Assembly (NCBI GenBank): GCA_964591245.1
Contig: CAZPZZ010000003.1
Coordinates: 1 to 64,000 of the forward strand
Reading direction: 5' to 3'
Source of the DNA: CAZPZZ01 sp964591245
Lineage (GTDB): Bacteria; Acidobacteriota; Vicinamibacteria; Vicinamibacterales; UBA8438
Length of the DNA stretch: 64,000 nt
Translations under genes and position numbers: made by a program
Notes under the pieces: generated by a model
What the model saw: the letters and a program-made list of their open reading frames with translations, nothing else
The model's database searches: none
Told to the model about the DNA's origin: nothing
Shown here: positions 38,965 through 49,300 of the stretch, piece after piece
Numbering within the stretch: position 1 is the first letter of the stretch
Layout of the letters: every line of letters begins with the position of its first letter

Positions 38965-40092
38965 TTACACTCCCGCACGCCAACCTTTGGACACGGGTTG
39001 GATACTCCCGTAGACCGCCGTCGGAGAAATCACCCGCTCAACGATTTCCTGCGCCATGGCCGTACCGCTCAAGGGAGCGCCAGCCCCGTCGACAACCAGG
39101 TCCGCCGTGCGGTGTCCCGCAGCCAGTGCAGTGCCGATCGCCTGCTCTATCGCGTCTGCTCCGTCACCGACACCAAGCCCATGACGCAGGAGCATCGCCG
39201 CCGAGGCAATCGCCCCTATGGGGTTGGCACTGTCCTGACCCGCCAGACCTGGCGCCGAACCATGTACTGGTTCGAATAACCCACCACGACCACCGATACT
39301 CGCCGACGGTAACAGACCCAACGAACCAACCACGGCACCGGCCTCATCCGACAGGATGTCGCCAAAGAGATTGCCCGAAAGCACTACATCGAACTGCTTC
39401 GGACTGGTCGCGAGCAGCAGGGCACAGGCATCGACATACTGATGCTCGAGCGTGACCTCTGGATATCCCGCTCCCACCTCGGTCACGACCTCGCGCCAAA
39501 GCCGAGACGTCTCGAGTACGTTGGCCTTGTCGACCGAGGTTACGAGTCCACGGCGGCCGGCGGCACTCTCGAACGCGATCTTGGCAATGCGTTCAATCTC
39601 AGGACGCGTGTAGCGCATCGTGTTAAACGCCGACTGCCCGTCCGAGGCCACCCCACGAGGCTCGCCGTAATAGATGCCACCAGTCAGCTCCCGCACGATC
39701 AGCAGATCAGCGCCCTCCACACGATCCGGTTTGAAGGCACCCCCTGCTTCAAGCCCAGGCCAGACCCGGGCCGGTCGCAGATTGGCGAATACTCCGAGGG
39801 CCTGCCGAAGCTGAAGGAGCGCGGTCTCTGGTCGTTCCTCGCTGGAACCAGTATCAAACGCGGGATCGCCGACGGCGCCCATCAGCACAGCATCCGCGGC
39901 CAGACACGCCTCACGCGTCTCGTCGGGCAGCGACGGTTGCCCGGTCCGCAGTGCGGCGCCGCCGATCAAATGGGACGTGATGGTGAATGTGTGACCGAAT
40001 TGATCCGCAATAGTCCGTAGCACGCGTTCAGCGGCTGCGGTCACCTCGGGACCAATTCCATCACCAGGCAGTAGAGCAATACGTGCTTCCAT
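38965..40092 (-). CDS. leuB: 3-isopropylmalate dehydrogenase
   Basis: A 375-residue NAD-dependent enzyme of leucine biosynthesis that oxidatively decarboxylates 3-isopropylmalate. Marks are the N-terminal LLPGDGIGPEV, the substrate block ALLQLRQALGVFANLRPAR, RELTGGIYYGEPRG, and the metal/NAD region NLFGDILSDEAGAVVGSLGLLPSAS followed by GLFEPVHGSAPGLAGQDSANP. Length and motifs are standard. The start is ATG 40092. It follows leuA by 107 bases and precedes DUF5916 copy 3 by 75 bases, all on the minus strand. Confidence 0.96.
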   Translation of the reverse strand: MEARIALLPGDGIGPEVTAAAERVLRTIADQFGHTFTITSHLIGGAALRTGQPSLPDETREACLAADAVLMGAVGDPAFDTGSSEERPETALLQLRQALGVFANLRPARVWPGLEAGGAFKPDRVEGADLLIVRELTGGIYYGEPRGVASDGQSAFNTMRYTRPEIERIAKIAFESAAGRRGLVTSVDKANVLETSRLWREVVTEVGAGYPEVTLEHQYVDACALLLATSPKQFDVVLSGNLFGDILSDEAGAVVGSLGLLPSASIGGRGGLFEPVHGSAPGLAGQDSANPIGAIASAAMLLRHGLGVGDGADAIEQAIGTALAAGHRTADLVVDGAGAPLSGTAMAQEIVERVISPTAVYGSIQPVSKGWRAGV

Positions 40093-40199
40093 GAAGACTC
40101 ATCGACATCACACCGTGAACCGACTCCACGGTGAACAGGCATCTGCCATGAACAGCGATGCGTTGGGGGTTGCTCCTGCGAAAAACGCGACCGTCTGGG

Positions 40200-41375
40200 C
40201 TACGCCGCCCCTTCTGACTGCTCGGCACGCAGGCGCGTGATTATGTTCGTGAGGTCAGTCTCTTCGACAGACTTTTGGCGATCGGCCAGATCAATCATCG
40301 CTCTATACACGCGGTCGAGTTCGAGTCGGCTCAAATCAAAACCGAGCTGCTCGCATCGCTGCTTGACGGCGTGGCGACCCGAATGCTTGCCCAGTACGAG
40401 CGTAGACTGGGCTCCAACATCAGCCGGGCGCATGATCTCGTAAGTGCGCCGATCCTTGATCACCCCGTCCTGGTGAATACCAGCTTCATGCGCAAACGCA
40501 TTGCGGCCCACAATCGCCTTATTGGCCTGCACCGGTTGGTGCGTCAGCTCCGTCAGGAGCTGGCTCACGGGGAAAAGTGCGCTCGTTTCGATACCAGTCG
40601 TGTAGGGCATCCGGTCACCCCGCACCCGCGTCACCATGACAATCTCTTCGAGGGACGCATTCCCGGCGCGTTCACCGACACCATTGATGGTGCACTCGAC
40701 CTGCCGGCAACCAGCCCGGACGGCCGCGAGCGAGTTCGCGACGGCAAGTCCGAGGTCATCATGACAATGCGTGCTGAAGATAGCTTTATCGGCGTTCGAG
40801 ACACGGCCAATAACGTCGGCAAAGAACTGTTCAATCTCATCCGGCGTACAGTAGCCAACGGTGTCAGGCAAATTCACCGTGGTCGCCCCCTGCGCAATAG
40901 CCTTCTCGACCACCTGGCACAGAAACTCCATATCGGTACGCGTCGCGTCCTCCGCAGAGAATTCAACGTCGTCGGTCAACTGCCTTGCCAACGCCACGTT
41001 ATCCGCCACGGCCTGCAGACACTCTTCACGAGAGATACGCAACTTACGCTCAAGATGCAGATCGGATGTGGCAATGAACGTATGAATCCTTGACCGCTCA
41101 GCTGGCTTGATCGACTCGCCGGCACATTCGATGTCCGCCCGGTTGCAGCGCGCAAGTCCGGCAATCACCGGTCCTTTGATCTCGGCCGCAATCAATCGGA
41201 CGGCTTCCGCATCGTCTGCGGATGCTATCGGGAAGCCAGCTTCGAGCACATCAACCCCCAACGTCTGGAGCTCGCGCGCAAGGCGAAGCTTCTCGGGGGT
41301 ATTCATCGAGAAGCCAGGAGCTTGCTCACCGTCCCGGAGGGTAGTGTCGAAGATGATCAATTTTTCGTGCGCCAC
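40200..41375 (-). CDS. leuA: 2-isopropylmalate synthase lacking the C-terminal regulatory domain
   Basis: First committed enzyme of leucine synthesis, condensing acetyl-CoA with 2-ketoisovalerate. The HMGL/TIM-barrel catalytic domain is intact: LIIFDTTLRDGEQAPGFSMN at the start, metal-binding histidines in STHCHDDLGLAVANS, then NGVGERAGNASLEEIVM. The C-terminal subdomains end at TRLRAEQSEGAA, giving about 391 residues, whereas typical LeuA has over 500 including a leucine-binding dimerisation domain. Only 107 bases separate it from leuB, so the domain is absent, not shifted out of frame. GTG 41375 is preferred (GAGGAG about seven bases upstream); ATG 41393 is possible. Its promoter region is shared with the divergent lysR gene. 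Confidence 0.92.
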   Translation of the reverse strand: MAHEKLIIFDTTLRDGEQAPGFSMNTPEKLRLARELQTLGVDVLEAGFPIASADDAEAVRLIAAEIKGPVIAGLARCNRADIECAGESIKPAERSRIHTFIATSDLHLERKLRISREECLQAVADNVALARQLTDDVEFSAEDATRTDMEFLCQVVEKAIAQGATTVNLPDTVGYCTPDEIEQFFADVIGRVSNADKAIFSTHCHDDLGLAVANSLAAVRAGCRQVECTINGVGERAGNASLEEIVMVTRVRGDRMPYTTGIETSALFPVSQLLTELTHQPVQANKAIVGRNAFAHEAGIHQDGVIKDRRTYEIMRPADVGAQSTLVLGKHSGRHAVKQRCEQLGFDLSRLELDRVYRAMIDLADRQKSVEETDLTNIITRLRAEQSEGAA

Positions 41376-41507
41376 GGTCTCACTCCTCAGCATGGGTCTT
41401 CCACGCCCCAAATTCCTTCCCCCCTATTGTCCCCGCGCATGGACATATAAAGTCAAGGTTATAATCATTACAACTTAATAAATTTATATTATGATCCATG
41501 GCACCCC
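41376..41507. promoter_or_regulatory. leuA/lysR divergent promoter region with AT-rich operator candidate
   Basis: Sharply AT-rich compared with its surroundings. A perfect 10-base palindrome ATAAATTTAT lies near 41477-41486, inside the LysR-type spacing pattern T-N11-A. On the minus strand TTGACT (about 41450-41455) followed after about 19 bases by GACAAT is a possible leuA promoter. Autoregulation by the divergent LysR protein is the usual arrangement for this layout. Confidence 0.5.
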
Positions 41508-42395
41508 ATGGAGATAGGTGAACTTCAGGTATTCCAAGCAGTTGCCGGCGAACGAAGCTTTTCTCGCGCCGCGACCAGGTTGCACCGTACTCAGCCAGCG
41601 GTCAGCCAGGCCATTCGACGCCTTGAGGAGGAACTAGGCGAACGGCTCTTCGACCGTTCCTCCAAGGGGGGGCGGCTCACCGAAGCGGGTTCAATTCTGC
41701 TCGACTACGCTGAGCGGCTAAGCCGACTGAAAGATGAGGCGGTCGGCGCAGTACGCGAGCTACAGGAACTACGACGGGGGCGGGTGGTGATCGGGGTCAA
41801 TGAAGCCGCGGTGCACGTGCTACTCCCAATCGTCGTGCAGTTTCGTGAAGCCCATCCTCAAGCACAAGTGGAGATGCGTCGAGTGCACTCGCGACAGATT
41901 CCCGTCGAGGTACTCAATCGCAGTCTCGACTTCGGATTCGTGACGTTCCCACCTGCCGAGCGGGGACTGCGCTCGGTGCTCCTTGGCGTCGACGAACTGG
42001 TCATGCTGACCCATCCGCAACACCCACTAGCCCGCCGGCGACAAATCACGATGGAGGAATTCGGCAGGCAGACAGTTATCGCCCACAACGACTACTCGCC
42101 ACGACGCGAGCGAGTGTTGCGGCTTTTCGAAGAAAAACACGCACCAATCAATATTCAGATCTCGTTAGCGAGCCTCGATGGAATCAAGCGGGCGGTCGAG
42201 ATGGGACTCGGTGTGGCACTGCTCCCTCGGCGGTGTGCACTCTCTGAAATCGCGCGCAAGCAACTGGCGGCCGTTCGCGTTCCGCAGCTTCGCATGCCCC
42301 GTGACCTCAGACTGGTCTACCGCCGCACCGGGGAATCCTCGCACGCGGCCGAAGCGTTTCTGGATGCCGCCAAGGCGTACGCTGACGATGAATGA
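41508..42395 (+). CDS. LysR-family transcriptional regulator, probably of the leucine genes
   Basis: A 295-residue LysR-type regulator. The N-terminal winged helix-turn-helix reads GELQVFQAVAGERSFSRAATRLHRTQPAVSQAIRRLEEELGERLFDR. A linker helix and a two-lobed substrate-binding domain follow (VVIGVNEAAVHVLLPIVVQFREAHP; SLDGIKRAVEMGLGVALLPRR). It is divergent from leuA, with an AT-rich region between, and lies between leuA-leuB and leuC-leuD. That position makes it the likely regulator of the pathway, perhaps sensing 2-isopropylmalate as LeuO/LeuR-like proteins do (inference). It is convergent with leuD. Confidence 0.92.
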   Translation: MEIGELQVFQAVAGERSFSRAATRLHRTQPAVSQAIRRLEEELGERLFDRSSKGGRLTEAGSILLDYAERLSRLKDEAVGAVRELQELRRGRVVIGVNEAAVHVLLPIVVQFREAHPQAQVEMRRVHSRQIPVEVLNRSLDFGFVTFPPAERGLRSVLLGVDELVMLTHPQHPLARRRQITMEEFGRQTVIAHNDYSPRRERVLRLFEEKHAPINIQISLASLDGIKRAVEMGLGVALLPRRCALSEIARKQLAAVRVPQLRMPRDLRLVYRRTGESSHAAEAFLDAAKAYADDE

Positions 42396-42524
42396 TGCGC
42401 ACGTTCGAATAAGCACCCTGCGGTCGCCCTAACCTGCAAGGCCACTCGTTGCCTCATCATGTTGCGAGTAACCATCCCCGGGAACGGAAGAGCAGACGAG
42501 TTTATCGAGCAGGCAAAGGATGCT

Positions 42525-43118
42525 TCACGAAAACCCTCGGATGTAGGGCACTCTGGATGCAACTCCGCGCACGACATCGAAGTCGTCGAGGAGCAGACCG
42601 GTCGCATCCCATGCCCCCGTCAACAGCGCGCCCCGGGCAGAGTCATCCACACGAACCTCGATGCGCGCACCCACCCCTTCCAGCACCAGATCCGACAACG
42701 ACAACATTAGTTTCGTCGACGGGCTCTTCTCCGCCAGTTCCATCAGCCGTTCCATGTCCGGGGCCGATGCGGTGGCACAAACAAGTCCAATGGCAAGCGA
42801 ATTACCCCGAAAGATCTCGGAAAACGACTCGCCGACACACGCTTCGATACCCCAACGCTTGAGCGCCTGGGGGGCATGCTCACGAGACGAACCAGAACCA
42901 AAATTTTCATTCGCGAGCAAGATACGTGCGCCAGCGTACGCTGCATTCGAAAAGGGGTGCCCCGGGTCGGCTGCCCGATCATCCTCGAAGACATGGTCAC
43001 CCAATCCATCAAACGTGATCGCCTTCAGGAAACGGGCAGGAATGATCCTGTCTGTATCGATGTTGTCCCCTCGGACGGGGATGGCTGAACCTTCAATACG
43101 ATCGATCTGACTTGACAC
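42525..43118 (-). CDS. leuD: 3-isopropylmalate dehydratase small subunit
   Basis: A 197-residue swivel-domain subunit of isopropylmalate isomerase. It shows RGDNIDTDRIIPARFLK, the NFGSGSSREHAPQAL signature, ESFSEIFRGNSLAIGLV and the C-terminal ATGLLLDDFD. The start is GTG 43118, with GAGGAG about eight bases upstream. leuC ends 47 bases upstream on the same strand, so the two subunits are co-transcribed. Confidence 0.96.
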   Translation of the reverse strand: MSSQIDRIEGSAIPVRGDNIDTDRIIPARFLKAITFDGLGDHVFEDDRAADPGHPFSNAAYAGARILLANENFGSGSSREHAPQALKRWGIEACVGESFSEIFRGNSLAIGLVCATASAPDMERLMELAEKSPSTKLMLSLSDLVLEGVGARIEVRVDDSARGALLTGAWDATGLLLDDFDVVRGVASRVPYIRGFS

Positions 43119-43165
43119 TATGGTCTCCTCGATTCGCGGCTATGCAGCCTCACTCCTTTAAGCGC

Positions 43166-44563
43166 TCAGAGGTCGGCGCCCCGCACCTCCCGAACGTCGA
43201 TCACCTCGCCGGCGATCGCCGCCGCAGCCACCATCGCCGGGCTCATCAAGAGGGTCCGCCCCGTCGGGCTACCCTGACGGCCCTTGAAATTGCGATTCGA
43301 GGACGACGCGCAGACCTGCCGATCTTCCAGGCGATCGGGATTCATTGCGAGACACATCGAGCATCCGGCATCACGCCATTCAAAACCAGCCTCTCGAAAG
43401 AGCTGATGCAAACCTTCTCGTTCGGCGGCTGCGCGCACCGCTTGCGATCCGGGCACGATCAATGCCTTGACATGCGACGCCACGCGCTGCCCCTTGGCGA
43501 TCCTGGCTGCCTCACGAAGATCTGACAATCTCGAATTTGTACAGGAACCGACGAAGGCGACGTCGATCTTCGTCCCGCGAATAGGCGCACCACCGGTGAA
43601 GCCCATGAAAGTCAGTGCCTCGGCGACTCCGCTCTGACCATTGGCCGACGGAATCCGTTCACTGATCCTCACTGACTGACCAGGGTTGATCCCCCACGTG
43701 ACCCGTGGTTCGATGTCGGCAGCGGCGATATCGACGACGTCGTCGTAACTTGCATCGACGTCGGATGCCATCGAGCGCCACCACGCCATCGCCTGGTCAA
43801 AGGCCTCACCCTCAGGAGCAAATGGACGCCCGCGCAAATACTCGAACGTCGTCTGGTCCGGGTTCACATAACCAACCCGTGCGCCACCTTCAATCGACAT
43901 GTTACAGATGGTCAGTCGCTCGTCGATACTCATTCGGTCGATGACCGAACCGCCGTACTCGTAGGCATGCCCCACCCCACCCTTCACACCCAATCGATGA
44001 ATGATCTCAAGCACGACATCCTTGGCCGCCACCCCCTGCGCCAAGTCGCCGTTCACCGAAATGCGACGCACTTTCAGTGGATCGAACGCCAATGACTGTG
44101 ACGCGAGTACATCGCGAACTTGCGAGGTACCGATTCCAAACGCGACAGCACCTAATGCACCATGTGTCGACGTGTGGCTATCGCCACAGGCAATCGTCAT
44201 GCCCGGCTGCGTCAGGCCCAGTTCGGGTCCGATGACATGCACGATGCCCTGTCGCTCGCTGTCCAAATTCCAGAAGGGAATTCCGTACTCGGCGCAATTT
44301 TTCTCAAGGGCAGAGAGCATTGCCTCAGCTAGTGGGTCCGCGAACGGCCGCGTCTGCTCAAGAGTCGGAATGATGTGGTCCGTCGTCGCGAAGGTACGCT
44401 CCGGAAACGTCACGCCAATGTTCCGAGCACGCAGCATGTCGAAGGCCTGAGGAGTCGTCACCTCGTGTATGAGATGCAAGCCGATGAACAGCTGCGTCTG
44501 CCCCGTAGATAACGTCCTGACGGTGTGAAGATCCCAGACCTTCTTGAGAAGTGTTTTGCCCAT
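43166..44563 (-). CDS. leuC: 3-isopropylmalate dehydratase large subunit
   Basis: A 465-residue aconitase-family subunit carrying the 4Fe-4S cluster for isomerising 2- to 3-isopropylmalate. It has LFIGLHLIHEVTTPQAFDMLR, CGDSHTSTHGALGAVAFGIG, and the cluster cysteines in FVGSCTNSRLSDLREA and DAGCSMCLAMNPD, followed by SSSNRNFKGRQG. Length is standard. ATG 44563 is used although its ribosome binding site is weak. It is the first gene of leuC-leuD, downstream of the DUF4340 gene by 165 bases. Confidence 0.96.
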   Translation of the reverse strand: MGKTLLKKVWDLHTVRTLSTGQTQLFIGLHLIHEVTTPQAFDMLRARNIGVTFPERTFATTDHIIPTLEQTRPFADPLAEAMLSALEKNCAEYGIPFWNLDSERQGIVHVIGPELGLTQPGMTIACGDSHTSTHGALGAVAFGIGTSQVRDVLASQSLAFDPLKVRRISVNGDLAQGVAAKDVVLEIIHRLGVKGGVGHAYEYGGSVIDRMSIDERLTICNMSIEGGARVGYVNPDQTTFEYLRGRPFAPEGEAFDQAMAWWRSMASDVDASYDDVVDIAAADIEPRVTWGINPGQSVRISERIPSANGQSGVAEALTFMGFTGGAPIRGTKIDVAFVGSCTNSRLSDLREAARIAKGQRVASHVKALIVPGSQAVRAAAEREGLHQLFREAGFEWRDAGCSMCLAMNPDRLEDRQVCASSSNRNFKGRQGSPTGRTLLMSPAMVAAAAIAGEVIDVREVRGADL

Positions 44564-44728
44564 TTAGATCACTGTACCAAATCGATGGGCCACCCTGCGG
44601 GCCATGATCGCGACCAATCTTCCTTCGGCACAAAAGCAGGGCGCCCTTCAAGGGGCACGCCGACAACACCAAGGACCGCGATCCTCAAGCGTGCAGCCGC
44701 ACCACGACGGGTATCTCCCGCCGATTGT

Positions 44729-46288
44729 CTATTGAGGGGGAACGGGAACCACCGGATCAGTGGGCTCAGCGGAGGCTGGCTCGGCATCCTCGGTGGCCGA
44801 AGACGCGCCTCCGGGCGCACCCAAGGCCGCCCCGATGCCGTCATCGGGAGTGAGCGGTTGGGCCGACGGAATAGGCGCCAGTGGCGGCGGAACCTCGATC
44901 GCCGGCAGGTCTTCCGCGTTCTCCGTCTCAATCGCCTTCAGCAACTCATCACGAGTCTTGTGCACGCGGCCGTAGCTACCAGCGGAAATGACGTAATACC
45001 AACCAGCGAACCGTGTTGTGAGTTCTTCCGCTCGCTCGCGCCCTTCTGCTGTCTGGCGCTCCCAGCGCTCGTGGAGGTCGGCGCGGTCTCTGTTTTCACG
45101 ATCGGCGTCGGTCCACTGCGGTTCGGCCCTGTTTTCGTAATCACGGTTCGTCGGTTGCTCGGGTTCAGGAAGCGCGTCGGCATCAAACTCGGCAGAAATC
45201 AACACATAGCGGTTCTCGCCGGTGCCGGTTCCCTCATCGTCGCTGGTCTCATCTCCGATCGACACAGCATTGCCGCTTCCATAGAGAATCTCGCCAAACC
45301 GTAATGTGTAGAGCACGCCTAGATCTGTACGCACCCGCAGCTCACCCTCGTTCGACAGCATGTCTCCTTGCTGCGTCGGATAGAACCCACGGGATTGCAT
45401 CGTCTGCAAATCCGCGTTGGTGATCGTCTGTGCCTCGAATGCCTGGCGCAGGTTGCCGGTGAGTCCCTCGGGCTTCGGTCGCACGCCGTCGATCCTGAGA
45501 CCCATGAGGCCACCGATCAACAGATTCATCTGGACGTAATCAACTTCCATCCCCTCGGGTACATCACCACCCGCCCAGACGTCATCCTCAACCCAGTCAA
45601 CGATGAACTCTCCTCGATTCCGCACGAGTCCCGTGCTTTCATCGACCTGATACTCCCGGAGTTCAAGATGTTTCACATCTTCCCGTTCGATCCCCAAGAG
45701 GTTCGTCTCGATCCAGTCACTGAAATTCGTCGAGATGCCGATGTCGGTGCGTGCAGCATAAACACGATTCTGACCAGGCACCCGAACGAAATTCAGCCCC
45801 GGACTGCCCTCGACGGAGTTCCCGATGATCAGATCGGCCAGCACGTCATCGCTGGCCCCCTTGAACGTGACCCGCCGGCCGCGCCCCCGCAACGAACTAA
45901 TACCTTCGTCGAGCGGATCGATCACACCGAACGCCTCGTGGTCGGTCACATTATCGGACCGGAAATCATCCTTCGTGACGGCGATCATCCCTGCTGCCGT
46001 ACTCGCCAACCGCTCCTCACCATCAGCGGGATATTCGTGGTGAGAAGGAATGGTCCAGAGACCATTTCTATTGGTTACCTGGAAAATCGCTGCGGCCGCA
46101 GTATCCTCGTCGAATTCGACGACCTCAAGCGAGGCCGCCGCACCCGGGTCGACGAACTCTGGAAAGAACGTCTCACCAACATCAAAGAATGCATCGGGTG
46201 CCGCGCGGCGCGGCGCTGTCGACGCCGCGAACACAACGAGCCCAACCGCAACGACGCCAAAAATCGTGGTCTTGTTCAGCTCACCCAT
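44729..46288 (-). CDS. DUF4340 protein, partner of GldFG-type ABC transporter
   Basis: A 519-residue protein with one N-terminal membrane segment (TIFGVVAVGLVVFAAST) and a large extracytoplasmic part. Blocks such as NRNGLWTIPSHHEYPADGEERLASTAAGM, VYAARTDIGISTNFSDWIETNLL and LGVLYTLRFGEILYGSG match DUF4340 repeats. The C-terminal 50 residues are Pro/Ala/Glu-rich and disordered. The gene is the last of a three-gene unit after the GldA-like ATPase and the GldF-GldG fusion (64-base gap). DUF4340 proteins commonly accompany this transporter type; the exported or assembled substrate is unknown. Confidence 0.88.
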   Translation of the reverse strand: MGELNKTTIFGVVAVGLVVFAASTAPRRAAPDAFFDVGETFFPEFVDPGAAASLEVVEFDEDTAAAAIFQVTNRNGLWTIPSHHEYPADGEERLASTAAGMIAVTKDDFRSDNVTDHEAFGVIDPLDEGISSLRGRGRRVTFKGASDDVLADLIIGNSVEGSPGLNFVRVPGQNRVYAARTDIGISTNFSDWIETNLLGIEREDVKHLELREYQVDESTGLVRNRGEFIVDWVEDDVWAGGDVPEGMEVDYVQMNLLIGGLMGLRIDGVRPKPEGLTGNLRQAFEAQTITNADLQTMQSRGFYPTQQGDMLSNEGELRVRTDLGVLYTLRFGEILYGSGNAVSIGDETSDDEGTGTGENRYVLISAEFDADALPEPEQPTNRDYENRAEPQWTDADRENRDRADLHERWERQTAEGRERAEELTTRFAGWYYVISAGSYGRVHKTRDELLKAIETENAEDLPAIEVPPPLAPIPSAQPLTPDDGIGAALGAPGGASSATEDAEPASAEPTDPVVPVPPQ

Positions 46289-46352
46289 GGTTCAGTTTCT
46301 TGATGTCCCGTTGATAGCTCTCGGGCCCTACAGACCCCACCTCGATATGTCA

Positions 46353-49300
46353 TTAATCGCGGAGACGCCTTGCCGCAGCCGCACCTTCCCGTTCCCGACG
46401 CTGACGTCTCAAGAAAATCATGACGCCGAGCGCAAAGACGGGCAAGGGTGGAAGCGCGATCGCGGCCGTCTTGATCCGACTCTGAATCGCCCGAATCTGA
46501 GTTTCCATCCGCTCCAGACTCGCCCGGATCTTGGTTGCTTTCTCTGTCTCGATGTTCGCCGAGAGCACATTCAAGCGGCGGTTTTCAACCTCTTCGAGAT
46601 TGCGCGCCATAATCTGCTTGGCCTGAGCATCAATGTCTGTCCGGTTCTGGACCTCAGCCACCCGTTCGTTGAGCCTGTTCTGGGCATCGGCCAAGGCCAC
46701 TTCAGCGTCTTCCTCAGCCTGCTGCTCATCCAGCGTCCGTTGTTCAACAAACTCGGCCGTCTGCGCCTCGACACGCTCCAACGTACGGTGCCGTGCTCTT
46801 CGACTGCGGAGCTCAACGAAAGAGTCATCCTCCAGCAGAGAATCCATGGCATTGAGAAAGAACGTGACGTTGTCGAAATTCAAATTACCTGGCGCCACCT
46901 CGCGAATTTGGAAGAACTGCTCGCCGATGAAATCGAGGTCGGCCACGATCACCAGGTTGAGGGGACCGTCCGTACTCCAGGGAGACTCGTCTTCATCAGG
47001 AACGCCCAGTTCAGCTTCGACCTCCAACGGTTCTGGCTCGGTCGCGACAGGCTCGGCCGGCTCTCCCTCATCCGTTACCACCTGTCCGAGGGCCGTCTCG
47101 TTTTCGGATGACGTATCCTCAGCGGACTCTTCTTCCTGCCCGGTGGACACTTCCGTCTGAGCGACCACAGACTCCTCTGCAGCCTCGACTCCTGGCGTTC
47201 CCTCAGCCGCGGCCGGTGACGCTGCCTCGACCGCGGCAGTCTCGGTCGCGCCTTCCGTCAGCGACGCATCCGCTGCCTCAGGTGACGGTTCCTCCTCCTC
47301 GGGCTCCGTGCCAGCAGAGGTCGACGCACCAGGCTGCTCCACGGCATCCGACTCTCCCTCGTCGTCCCCCGACACTACATCACTGGAGTCCTCGGCTCCG
47401 GCATCGGCGGACATCTCCGGCTCCGCCGCGTCGAGCGGCGCTTCGGTCGCCTCGGCAGCGTCAGGGGTATCGCCATCTCCAGACGTGGATTCAGACTCCG
47501 ACTCGACAGCCGCGTCATCGACTACAGCAACCGGCCCAGCCCGCCGCACCCGGGCCGCCACAATGAACGCCTCATCGTCCTGTTGTCGCACCGGGTTGGG
47601 ATTGATGGAAGGACCGAAGAAGCTCTGTCGAACGAGGCTGAAGTAACCGTTGTGACCGGATACCTCACCGGTACGCAACAGCGGTTCGAACTCGATTGCG
47701 GCATCACCCTCATCTAGCGGACGCAAGAACCCGGGATAGAGGAAGACCAACTCCTGCAAATCCTTGACGATGTCGGCATCGGGATTGAATGTCTCGGGAT
47801 TCTCGTTTCCACTACCGAGAAATACAACCTCGGATGGCATGTACGAGAGATCGGGATGCGGGTTGTAACTGTCCCAGACAATGCGCGTAGGCTCCCAGTC
47901 GACGCCAAAATCTTCAATCCACTGTCTGACATTTCCACGCGGGCCAGGTCGAGCCGAACCTGGCGGGTAGGTGAACGGGTTCCCTTCTCCTGCCCACTCA
48001 GTCGGCGACAATGTCGGATTTACAGCGGGAAGCGGGTCGACAAGCACCATCGCCGGCTTTCCTCGACGAATGTACTCAGTGACGTTGACCATCTGATCGG
48101 TCTGCATCGAGGAAGGCAGCGCCACAAGAATTGCATCGATGTCATCAGCAATAGGGAACTCTGCGTTGACCTCGACCACCTCGTATTGTTTTCGGAGTTC
48201 GTTGACCACCGACCATTGAGGAAGCTGCTGTTCGCTGGCCATATTCTGGCCACCGAAGATCTTGGCCATCGTGTCGACAACCCCGACCCGCTTACGCTCA
48301 CTTCCAGCAACCACCCGAATGGTGCGAACGATCTCGTACTCCGTGGGTAACCCGCGATCGAAGAACGGAATCACCTGTTGTTCGGCGCCGGCGGTAAACG
48401 CCACCCCCATGAATACCTCGGCGATCTCCGATCGCCCGCCACTCAGGTCGCGCATGGCCCGCGGCCCAATGCCAAATTTTTCACGCGCATTGATGGCGGC
48501 ATCAGAAAACGGCTCTGTATCCTCGACCAGTACCTCCACCTTGGGGCCAGCGATAGCGTCGATTTCCTCCAGAATACCCACGAGGTTAGAACGCGCCTGG
48601 ACCAACGCTTCCGGTACCACCGGACTCAAAAACGCCTGGATGAAGACCGGACGGTCCCCGGGCAACTCCGCCAGCAGGCGACGCGTCTCGCTACTCACGG
48701 ACGAGAGCCGTTCTGCGGTGACATCGAGCCGAACCGTCGCCCTGGCCACCAGCACATTCGCGGCCACGAGTGCAATCGCGAGCGAGATGGCACGAACGGT
48801 GTGATGAGACCACATGGGCAACCCGTCCGCCTCACGTGGCCAATGACGTCGGCTCGAAACCAGGATGTTCAAGTAGAGAAAGAACCCGGCCACCGAGATG
48901 AACGCCAGCGCTCCCGAAAGCGTGAGCACGCCCTTCGAATAGTCCCAGAACGGATAAAACACACTAAGCGGGGCCACCAGACGACCACCGTCGACACTGA
49001 AAGCCGCCACCACCGAATCCACAAAAATGGTGGCACCACAGAACACGGCGCCCAAGATGAAGGCGACGGTGACGTTCGCGGTCAACATCGATGCCAACAT
49101 GCCCACCGGGATCAAGGCTGCACCTACCAACCAGAAGCCGATGTAATTCCCGAGCATCAAGCCCAGATCGGGACTACCGAGAAAGAACAGCACGAAGACA
49201 TGACTGAGTGACAAGAGTAACGAGGCGGTGTAGATGCCCAACGTCGCTGCGTATTTGCCCAGTACGATCTCAACGTCCGTGGCGGGAAGCGTAAACAACA

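Noticed and set aside
38664..39455. A 263-codon plus-strand open frame across the leuB end and DUF5916 copy 3 start
   Set aside because: It crosses two real genes and has low-complexity Pro/Arg composition.
40093..40199. Possible frameshifted remnant of the missing LeuA regulatory domain
   Set aside because: Only 107 bases separate leuA and leuB, too short for the roughly 120-residue domain in any frame.
45368..46303. A 311-codon plus-strand open frame opposite the DUF4340 gene
   Set aside because: Antisense shadow; the minus-strand gene has a membrane segment, family blocks and operon context.
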